Source: an uncultured Hyphomicrobiales bacterium
GTDB lineage: Bacteria > Pseudomonadota > Alphaproteobacteria > Rhizobiales > Aestuariivirgaceae
Direction: 5' to 3'
DNA length: 10,400 nt
NCBI GenBank assembly: GCA_903930095.1
Contig: CAIYXE010000257.1
Span: 1-10,400, forward strand
The notes below the pieces were generated by a model. The model ran no database searches. It was given only the letters and a program-made list of their open reading frames with translations, and was not told the origin of the DNA. The first letter of the stretch is position 1, and each line of letters starts with the position of its first letter. Shown in pieces: positions 1 through 7,200 of this stretch. The translations under genes were made by a program, and so were the position numbers.

Positions 1-1
1 G

Positions 2-1246
2 ACGGCGCCGCGCGAATATGTGCAACATGCGCGCAACCCGGCGAACAATGTGACCATCGGCGGCAACAACATGGTGTTCGCCCCGGTCTATGGCCCGCCC
101 TTCATCCGCAACCTCGACGAGGGCCGCCGCTACGCCACGATCGAGGACTTCCGCAACTTCGCCAAGCTCGTCTACATGCTGCCGAGCCTGCACCATGCGG
201 GCGGCACGCTGTGTGAGCCGGTGGACATTCCAGTGGCCAAGCGCCACCTGGACATGATCTACACCCATATCAAATATTCCGACAAACCCTTCATGGCCTC
301 GGTCACGGCGGGCGAGCGTTCGGCTGATTCCGTTGCCATGGCGGAAATGGTCTTCGGCAAGGACTTCGTGGACCAGAACTGCGTGATGACCTCCCTCATC
401 AACGCCAACTCCCCCATGGTGTGGGACGGCGTGATGCTGGGCGCGCTGAAGGTGCTGGCGCGGGCCAACCAGGCCTGCGTGATCTCGCCCTTCATCGTGG
501 CGGGTGCCATGTCGCCGGTGACGACGGTTGGAACCCTCACGCAGATCCTGGCGGAGGCCTCCGTCGGCATCGCCTTCACCCAGCTCTGCCGCCCGGGTGC
601 GCCCGTGGTGTTCGGCACCTTCGCGGCGTCGATGTCCATGCAGTCCGGTGCGCCGACCTTCGGCTCGCCCGAACCCGCAATGGTGACCTTCGGTGCGGCC
701 CAGCTCGCCCGGCGCATGGGTGTTCCATTCCGCTCCGGCGGCAGCCTCTGCGGCTCGAAGCTTCCCGATGCGCAGGCGGCCTATGAGAGTGCGAACACCA
801 TGTGGTCGACGCTGCTGTCGGGCGTGAACTTCTGCCTTCACGCCGCGGGCTGGCTCGAAGGCGGGCTGGCATCAGGCTACGAGAAGCTCATCATGGATGC
901 CGACCAGCTCTCCATGTACCAGAAGTTCGCCGAGGGCGTGGACTTCTCCGAGAACGGCCAGGCGCTGGACGCCATCCGCGAGGTGGGCCCCGGTTCGCAC
1001 TACCTCGGCTGCGCCCATACCCAGGCCAATTTCGAAACCGCCTTCTGGCGTTCGGGCCTTGCCGACAACAACTCCTTCGAGCAGTGGCGGGACGAAGGGG
1101 AGAAGGACATTGTGGTGCGCGCCAACGAGAAGTGGAAGCAGATGCTCCGCGACTACGAAGCCCCGCCGCTGGACCAAGGCATCGATGACCAGCTCGTGGA
1201 GTTCATGGCTAAGCGCAAGGAAGTGCTCCCGGACAATGTGAGCTGA
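2..1246 (+). CDS. MttB-superfamily corrinoid-dependent methyltransferase, 5' end outside the window
   Basis: Members of this family transfer a methyl group from trimethylamine, glycine betaine or a related quaternary amine to a cognate corrinoid protein in the cytoplasm. The reading frame is open to the left edge, and the codons before the GTG at 20 read T-A-P-R-E-Y into family-like sequence, so that GTG is internal. About 414 residues are visible against roughly 480-520 for the family, so some 70-100 N-terminal residues are missing. Family-like stretches include NPANNVTIGGNN, LPSLHHAGGTLCEP, INANSPMVWDG and RSGGSLCGSKLPDAQAAYE (nt 731-787). I see no in-frame TAG, so the visible part is the non-pyrrolysine type, whose known example is the glycine betaine methyltransferase MtgB. 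The substrate cannot be read from the sequence. No corrinoid protein or reactivase gene is visible downstream; the next gene converges on this one with a 6-bp gap. Confidence 0.9.
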   Translation, partial: TAPREYVQHARNPANNVTIGGNNMVFAPVYGPPFIRNLDEGRRYATIEDFRNFAKLVYMLPSLHHAGGTLCEPVDIPVAKRHLDMIYTHIKYSDKPFMASVTAGERSADSVAMAEMVFGKDFVDQNCVMTSLINANSPMVWDGVMLGALKVLARANQACVISPFIVAGAMSPVTTVGTLTQILAEASVGIAFTQLCRPGAPVVFGTFAASMSMQSGAPTFGSPEPAMVTFGAAQLARRMGVPFRSGGSLCGSKLPDAQAAYESANTMWSTLLSGVNFCLHAAGWLEGGLASGYEKLIMDADQLSMYQKFAEGVDFSENGQALDAIREVGPGSHYLGCAHTQANFETAFWRSGLADNNSFEQWRDEGEKDIVVRANEKWKQMLRDYEAPPLDQGIDDQLVEFMAKRKEVLPDNVS

Positions 1247-1252
1247 GTAAGC

Positions 1253-1543
1253 TCAGGCCGCGGCAAGCGGCTCGATGCTGGACACGTCGATGGTTTCGCG
1301 TGCGCGGGCCAGATCCCACGCGCGCTGGAGGTTCATCCAGTACTCCGCCGTCGTGCTAAAAACCCGCGCAAGGCGCATGGCGGTGTCCGCGGTCAGGGAG
1401 GTCTCGCCCTTCAAAAGCCGCTCGATGCGGGTGCGCGGCACATGAATGCGCTTGGCCAAGACGGTGAAGCTCAAACCCAGGGGAACGAGATAAAGTTCCT
1501 GAAGCACCTCCCCTGGATGGGACGGGTTGACGAGCAAGGTCAT
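1253..1543 (-). CDS. higA: HigA-family antitoxin (XRE helix-turn-helix), no adjacent toxin gene
   Basis: A 96-residue DNA-binding protein of the HigA/VapI addiction-module antidote type, which normally neutralises a RelE-like HigB mRNA interferase and represses its own operon. The diagnostic N-terminus NPSHPGEVLQELYL is present at residues 6-19. It is followed by the helix-turn-helix (about 24-62, with LAKRIHVPRTRIERLLKGE) and the typical end, EYWMNLQRAWDL (67-78). I chose the ATG at 1543 because family members begin just before the NPSHPGE block and a GGGAAG lies 8 nt upstream; a GTG at 1558 would add five residues and also has a G-rich stretch (AGGGG) before it. HigB normally precedes higA, but the upstream sequence is a non-coding repeat and then the permease gene, so this is an orphan. 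It may act as a plain transcriptional regulator, or be the remnant of a lost module. Confidence 0.88.
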   Translation of the reverse strand: MTLLVNPSHPGEVLQELYLVPLGLSFTVLAKRIHVPRTRIERLLKGETSLTADTAMRLARVFSTTAEYWMNLQRAWDLARARETIDVSSIEPLAAA

Positions 1544-1640
1544 GACTGTGCTTCCCACTGAATGAACCCCTATAAGTCTATTCTCAACCAGTGCGCTTAA
1601 ATTGCAAGACAGTTTCTCAGGTTAGGCAACATATAGTGGC

Positions 1641-1710
1641 GTCACCCCGGCGAAGGCCGGGGTCCAGCTTCGGGCGCCCAAAGCGGGATTCCGGCTTTCG
1701 CCGGAATGAC
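1641..1710. repeat. REP-like inverted doublet of two hairpins, 70-bp dyad
   Basis: Hairpin A is CCCCGGC-GAAG-GCCGGGG (1645-1662). Hairpin B is TTCCGGC-TTTC-GCCGGAA (1689-1706). The whole unit runs from GTCA (1641-1644) to TGAC (1707-1710) and is symmetric about GGGCGCCC (1672-1679). Comparing arm 1641-1675 with the reverse complement of 1676-1710 gives 28 of 35 identical positions. The CC/GG to TT/AA differences in the two stems compensate each other, so both hairpins stay perfectly paired. This form is typical of palindromic intergenic repeats in alphaproteobacteria. It begins 10 nt past the permease stop codon and lies between two minus-strand genes, so it could also act as a 3' mRNA stabiliser or a weak terminator; there is no U-tract to make it a classical terminator. 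Confidence 0.85.
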
Positions 1711-1719
1711 GTCACGAGA

Positions 1720-2646
1720 TCATGTGGCCTCGGCCACTGGCTTTCGGATCTCCCGCCAGGTGTGATAGCCGACGCCGCCAACGACGAGTGCTGTGCCGAT
1801 GGCGTGGGGCAGTGTGAATTCCTCGCCCAGCAGCACGACGGCGAAATAGATCGTCAGCAGTGGTGAGACGTTGGAGATGATGGCGGTGGACGCAGCGCCG
1901 ATGCGGGCGAGGCCGGCGTTGACGAAGAAGGATGGCAGCACGGTCGCCAGAATGCCGATGCCCGCGGCCAGCATGAAGTAATGCGTGGACATGGACGTGT
2001 CGAGCGCGCCCCGCATGATGAACACATGGGCAAGGGTCGTCACGGCGGCGGCCGACAGCGCAACGGAGGTGAACAGCGTGGGGCCCATCTCGCCGATATA
2101 GCGCTTGGCCATCAGCTGGTAGAGCGCGAAGCTCACCGCCGCCCCGAGCACGAGCAGCGTTCCGAGCGTCACATTGGGGCCGCCCAGCGAGAAATCCGAG
2201 ACGAAGACCACCGCCAGCCCCAGATAGGTGATCAAAGCGGCAATCAAAGATGACGCCGTGAGCCGCATGCCGAAGAAGGCCGCGCCGAGAAAGATCAGGA
2301 AGATCGGATAGGTGAAGAGTGCGAGCCGCTCCAGCTGGGCCGTCACATAGAGCAGCCCCGCGAAGTCCAGCACCATGGCCAGGTAATAGCCAATGAGGCC
2401 GATTCCCGCCGCCCCGAGCACCGCGCTGCGCCGCGGCATCGGCTTTCCCTCTGCCTTCCGGCGCGCCAGCGCCACGGCGCCGACCAAAAGGAACACCGGC
2501 AATGCGAAAACCATGCGCCAGGCCAGGATGAGCAGCGAGTCATAGCGTTCCAGATAGGCAAGCTTGATGAAGATCGCCTTCGATGAAAACATCGCCGAGC
2601 CAGCGGCAACGAGCAGATAACCGGTCATGAGGCTGCGGCGGTCCAT
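1720..2646 (-). CDS. EamA/DMT-superfamily permease
   Basis: A 308-residue inner-membrane transporter of the drug/metabolite transporter superfamily (EamA, RhaT-like), the usual length for the family. It has about ten hydrophobic helices in two homologous halves: EamA repeat 1 at roughly residues 8-150 and repeat 2 at roughly 160-297. Typical signs are the N-terminal GSAMFSSKAIFIKLAY (16-31), ALFTYPIFLIFLGAAFFG near 109-126 at the end of the first half, and the end of the second half with ISNVSPLLTIYFAVVLLGE (257-275). Substrates in this family range from amino acids and purines to drugs, and none can be assigned here. The start is the ATG at 2646; a second ATG at codon 8 (2625) is equally possible, since neither has a convincing ribosome binding site. 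The gene is divergent from the amidase and ends 10 nt before the palindromic doublet. Confidence 0.92.
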   Translation of the reverse strand: MDRRSLMTGYLLVAAGSAMFSSKAIFIKLAYLERYDSLLILAWRMVFALPVFLLVGAVALARRKAEGKPMPRRSAVLGAAGIGLIGYYLAMVLDFAGLLYVTAQLERLALFTYPIFLIFLGAAFFGMRLTASSLIAALITYLGLAVVFVSDFSLGGPNVTLGTLLVLGAAVSFALYQLMAKRYIGEMGPTLFTSVALSAAAVTTLAHVFIMRGALDTSMSTHYFMLAAGIGILATVLPSFFVNAGLARIGAASTAIISNVSPLLTIYFAVVLLGEEFTLPHAIGTALVVGGVGYHTWREIRKPVAEAT

Positions 2647-2741
2647 GCCCGCTGTCTATACGCTGCCATGCGCCCCGTCAGCATGGGGGATTGCAGTTCT
2701 GGCATGCGGAGTTAGTTTGGTGGGCAAGACAGGAGTTTCCC
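2647..2741. promoter_or_regulatory. Divergent intergenic region between permease and amidase genes
   Basis: The two genes start back to back within 95 bp, so both promoters should lie here or just inside the opposite gene. I see no convincing sigma-70 hexamer pair on either strand. TTGCAG at 2691 has only AGTTTG 17 nt downstream. The single clear signal is the amidase ribosome binding site at 2731-2735. The call as a regulatory region rests on gene orientation, not on a motif. Confidence 0.4.
2731..2735 (+). promoter_or_regulatory. Ribosome binding site AGGAG of the amidase gene
   Basis: AGGAG sits 6 nt before the ATG at 2742. It decides the start: an in-frame TTG at 2691 would add 17 residues unlike the amidase family and has no comparable site. 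Confidence 0.85.
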
Positions 2742-4199
2742 ATGGCCGGCCTTCCGCTGCATTTCCGTTCCGCCACCGAACTCGGCCGCCTGCTGCGCGC
2801 GGGGAAACTCACTTCGCAAGCCCTGCTCGATCAGTGCCTTGACCAGTATGCAAGGCACAATGGCGCGCTGAACGCCGTGGTGGTGACAGACATCGCCCGC
2901 GCCAGGAAGGCAGCCGCCGCGGCCGACCGGCGGCTGAAGAAGGGCAAGCCCCTCAGCCCTTTCGACGGCGTGCCGATGACGGCCAAGGAGAGCTTCGACT
3001 GGACGGGAACCCCCTCCACCTGGGGTGACCCGCGCTTCAAGGACAACATCGCCTCTGCCGATGCCGTGGCCATCACGCGCCTCACTGGGGCGGGTGCGGT
3101 CATCTATGGCAAGACCAACGTGCCGCTGATGCTGGCGGACTGGCAGAGCTTCAACGCCATCTACGGCACCACCAACAACCCGTGGGATGTGACGCGCTCG
3201 CCCGGCGGCTCGTCAGGGGGCTCGGCCACCGCCCTTGCCACCGGCATGTCGGCCCTCGAGATCGGCTCGGACATCGGCGCCTCCATCCGCAACCCGGCGC
3301 ATTATTGCGGTGTCTATGGCCACAAGCCGACATACGGCATCGTGCCCTATCAGGGCCATCTGCTGCCCGGCATCGTGGAACCGGGCGATATCTCGGTCGC
3401 GGGGCCGCTGGCCCGCTCAGCGCGCGACCTTGCGGTGATGCTGAAGCTTCTCGCCGGCCCCGTGGGGGCGGATTCACGCGGATACGCCTTGGCACTTCCC
3501 CCTGCGAGGCAAAAGTCGCTGAAGGAATTCCGCGTCGCCGTCATGGTCACGGACACGCAGTCGGAGGTCGACCTCGACGTGCAGGACCTCATCGGCAAGC
3601 TGACGCAATTCCTCGGCAAGCGCGTGAAGACGCTTTCGACCACGGCGCGCCCGCAGTTCACGACGAAGGAGGCGATGGACGTCTACATCGCGCTGTTGCG
3701 CTCTGCCACCAGCCGCCGCCAGTCGGATGCGGAATTCGCCAACAACCACAAAAAGGTCGCAGCCTCAGACCCTCTGGACGACAGCTACCTCACCAAGATG
3801 CTGCGCGCCTATGTGCTCTCCCACCGCGACTGGCTCAAGGTCAACGAACGCCGCCACCAGATGCGCCTGTTGTGGGACCAGTTCTTCGAGGATTGGGACG
3901 TGATGATCTGCCCCGCCGCAGCTTCCGCCGCCTTCCCGCATGACCATGAGGGCGAACGCCACGAACGCAAGATCACGGTGAACGGCAAGCGCGTGGCCAC
4001 CACCGACCAGTTGTTCTGGGCAGGCTATTCCGGCTGTTTCTACCTGCCCTCAACGGTCGCCCCGATGGGCCTCACGCCGCAAGGGCTTCCAGCGGGCATC
4101 CAGATCATCACGCGGGCATATGGCGACTTGACCTCCATCCGCTTCGCCGAACTGCTGGAGAAGGAATACGGCGGCTTCGTGCCGCCGCCGGGTTATTGA
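2742..4199 (+). CDS. Amidase-signature family hydrolase
   Basis: A 485-residue enzyme that should hydrolyse a C-N amide bond in the cytoplasm; no signal peptide is seen. The complete Ser-cisSer-Lys triad is visible: Lys82 in VPMTAKES, cis-Ser157 in SPGGSSGGSA, and nucleophile Ser181 in GSDIGASIRNPA. The 24-residue gap between the two serines equals that in malonamidase E2 and FAAH. The Gly/Ser-rich amidase signature covers about residues 150-200, and the length is normal for the family (450-500). The C-terminal half, including a charged stretch at about 290-390, varies between members and gives no substrate. No gatB or gatC lies nearby and the protein is not otherwise GatA-like, so a tRNA amidotransferase role is unlikely. 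A catabolic amidase for an amide, nitrile-derived compound or carbamoyl compound is the general expectation. It converges on the giant gene with a 24-bp gap and no clear terminator hairpin. Confidence 0.93.
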   Translation: MAGLPLHFRSATELGRLLRAGKLTSQALLDQCLDQYARHNGALNAVVVTDIARARKAAAAADRRLKKGKPLSPFDGVPMTAKESFDWTGTPSTWGDPRFKDNIASADAVAITRLTGAGAVIYGKTNVPLMLADWQSFNAIYGTTNNPWDVTRSPGGSSGGSATALATGMSALEIGSDIGASIRNPAHYCGVYGHKPTYGIVPYQGHLLPGIVEPGDISVAGPLARSARDLAVMLKLLAGPVGADSRGYALALPPARQKSLKEFRVAVMVTDTQSEVDLDVQDLIGKLTQFLGKRVKTLSTTARPQFTTKEAMDVYIALLRSATSRRQSDAEFANNHKKVAASDPLDDSYLTKMLRAYVLSHRDWLKVNERRHQMRLLWDQFFEDWDVMICPAAASAAFPHDHEGERHERKITVNGKRVATTDQLFWAGYSGCFYLPSTVAPMGLTPQGLPAGIQIITRAYGDLTSIRFAELLEKEYGGFVPPPGY

Positions 4200-4223
4200 G
4201 CGGCCAGCAAGGGCTTCGATCAC

Positions 4224-7200
4224 TCAAGGCTTGTCCGTTCCAGCCGCCGCAAAGGGTGCGCGTATCTTCGCTGTCGCCGCCGGGAAGTCGGCAAGCGCCG
4301 GGCGAGAACCATCATACAACGGTTCCTTGAGGTCGAACTCGAACTCGGCGAACTGCGGCGTCAGCCTGACAAGGCTGATGTAGGCCGGTGCTGGGGACTT
4401 GTCGTAGGGCATGCCGGCAGGCCATGGCACGACCTCGAAGTTGCGGCGAAGGAGCCGCGGCGGAAAGCTATCGAACCATTTTCCGGTTCCCTTCTTCGAT
4501 GCGATGACAGCCTCCGTGTCCGCCGCGGACCGGGCGCCCAGATCGGCGAGAAGGCCCGCCAGCAGCGTATCGATGATCGCGTTGAAGGCCGGCACGGAAG
4601 CCGCGCCTCCGCCCTTCAGCGCCATACCGCCGATGTAGGTGCCAAGGAAATTCGACACCATGTCCTCCGGCGAGAAGGACGAAAAGTCGTCCTTTGCCTC
4701 ATAGGTCCGAAGTTCATGAGCCCAGGAATCCACGAAGGCAATGGCCTCAGCAAGCAGGACCTTGTCGGACGGCGAAGACAGCAGGCGCGCCACGCCTTCC
4801 CGGCAGCGGATGACCGGCACTTCCTTCTCGATCTCGTCATAGACATGCTTGGTGAGATCGACATGATCGCGGATATGCCCGATATCGATCAGCCCGGCCT
4901 TCTCCGTATAGACATAGCCGCAATTGCTCGTGCTCGAGGAATTGTACCGGTGGCCGGTCACGCTGGCGGGCTCGATGGCGTCATTGAACATCAGCGCGCA
5001 GCACCACCTATCCGCGGGCGGAGGTGATGCCGAAACAGGAGATGGAGCCGCCGCCAGGATCGTATCCTGAATCGCCTTGTTGAGAAGGCTGTAAGGCCCG
5101 CCCCCGCCACCAGAACCGGTCAGCGCCACGTCAGCCGCCTGGGCTTCGCGGCTGGTTGTCTGTCCTCCGCTGCCTGAGCCGCCGCGTGGTGCCGTGCCGC
5201 CGCTGGGGGCTGGCGTGCCTCCACCCCCTCCCGGAGCGGGTGAACCTGACTGGGGCCGGGCATCCATTGCGGCACCGTGGTTGATCAGCGCCCCGGCATT
5301 GGACGGCGTGTTGGCCACGCCGGGCTTTGCCGGAGCCCCGCCTGCCGCCGCACCACCAATGGCGCCAAGCGCACTCAGGCCAGCGCTGCCCCCGCCCGTC
5401 ATGGCCGCGAGTGCTACCTGTGCGGCGATCTTCAGGACCTCTGTCAATTGCTGGGCTGCCACCCTCTGCGCCTCGCCCGCTGCACCCGTGGCGTTTGCGG
5501 CACCCGCCTGTGCGGCCTGCAGTGCAGCGCCGACGAGGGCGCTCGTCTGGGCGAGCCCGCTCATGTCGCGGAACATGCCGCCGTTGGCGACCGCCGAATA
5601 GAGGGGCCCTAGCCCTGCGGGATCAGGCAGCGACGGCGGGTTGACGATGTTGACGATGGATCCTTCGAGTGCGCCCGTCTGGGGCGTCTTGTCATTGGCC
5701 TTGCCGCCCGCACTGAGCGGGCTGATCTCGGAGGGCAGGATGGGAATGGGCGAGTCCTGCCAGTTCCAGAACCGTGTGATGTCGAGCTTTTCAGCCGCGT
5801 TGGAACGGCCGAGCACGGCTTCCGCGAAGACGCCGCCGCTGGGCAGGGGCACCATGTCCTCCCGCGGGGTGGCATCCTCGCCGAGCTTTTCTTGCAGCGC
5901 CTCCCACGCCTCCGTGCCGAGGTCGCCATAGAAGCGGAACACGAGATAGTTGCCGGAGACCGCCGCCGGCACGGGGTCGATCACCTCGATCAACCGCTGG
6001 CCGCCGAGCCTGTAGGTACCGAGCAGCGTGGTGATCGCCGCCGCATCGAGCGAGCGCCAGATGGCGGAGGAGTAATGCAGCGCATTCTCCTCCAGATGCG
6101 CAATCAGGTCGCTATTGCCGATGGCGGGGGTCATGACGAAGGCGGGCGTCACCTTCTCCTTGCGGCATTCGATGCTGACGCTTACGGCCATTGCACCGGT
6201 ATCGAGAACATAGGACCACTGCTTCCCATCCGGCTGGCGCCCGTCAAAAGAGAGGAGGAGTTCGATGACCCCCTCGAATTCACCCTTCTTCTGGATGAGA
6301 TCGATCCGCGCGATCTCGCGGGCATCCACCTGCGGGAGGCCGGCGCCAAACTGCCCCGTCCAGGCGCTGTGCGCCTCCTTGCGGTCGATGATGGGAATGA
6401 CGCTGCGCGCACCATTCGCCATGGTCACGGCGACCCCTGAGAAATTCTCGAAAAAGGCCTTGTCCGACGATCCCACCTGGAAGAGTTTCAGATCGCTGAG
6501 CGGCAGGTTGATGACGGCATCCGCCGGGTTCCCGACCTGAAACCCAAGCGTCTTGCTGACCTCCGTCAGGAAGGCGCGGCTCCACAACAGGCGGCGCGGC
6601 GCTGCGATGGCGAGCTGGCCCGCGCGCGCAACAGCAAGCGAACGCACCTCGGGCGTCAGCCCCGCCGCCGCGATCACGCTGCGATAGCGGCGGATGACGG
6701 TTTCGTTGAAGGTCACGAGCTTCATCGGCAGGAACAGCGCCGGCGTGGCCCGCGCCACCTCGAGCACCACGCGGTAGACCTGCACCACCTCGAAATAGAG
6801 CACGCTCAGCGCATGCATGTGATTGTAGTTGGTGACGACGCGGGTGGACAGCTTCTCGCTTTCGGATTGCGAGCTCTCTGTCACCGCCGTGGCGCGGCGG
6901 TTGCGGGTGCTGTTGGCCGCCTGCTGGGTGCGGTCGGCCACGTTCTGCATCATCTCGCCGGTGAGCGTGCGTTCGCCCGAGGAGGATGCCCTGGACGACG
7001 CCCAGCCGGTGTTGGTTGAGGTGGCGGATGAGGTGCCTGACGAGCGCACGCCAATATCGGATCTGTCACTGCCGAAGACAGCTTCCTTCAGGGCGCCCAG
7101 AATGCCGGGCTTCGCAACGCCGATCCCCGCCGAGCCAGCGGTTTGCGCGGATTGCTCCGCCGTGGCGGACGACGAGATCTCGGAGAACCCCTGCTGCGCC

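Noticed and set aside
1239..1255. TGAGC-TGAGTAA-GCTCA hairpin over both stop codons, as a bidirectional terminator
   Set aside because: The stem is only 5 bp, there is no U-tract, and it consists largely of the two stop regions; it is probably chance.
1591..1866. Small plus-strand frame of 91 codons
   Set aside because: It is built from the palindromic repeat and the antisense of the permease 3' end; no ribosome binding site or homology signal.
2691..2741. Upstream TTG start for the amidase
   Set aside because: The added 17 residues do not look like amidase sequence, and AGGAG sits ideally before the ATG at 2742.
5892..6440. 182-codon plus-strand frame inside the giant gene
   Set aside because: Antisense shadow of well-structured coding sequence; its composition follows the codon bias of the opposite strand.
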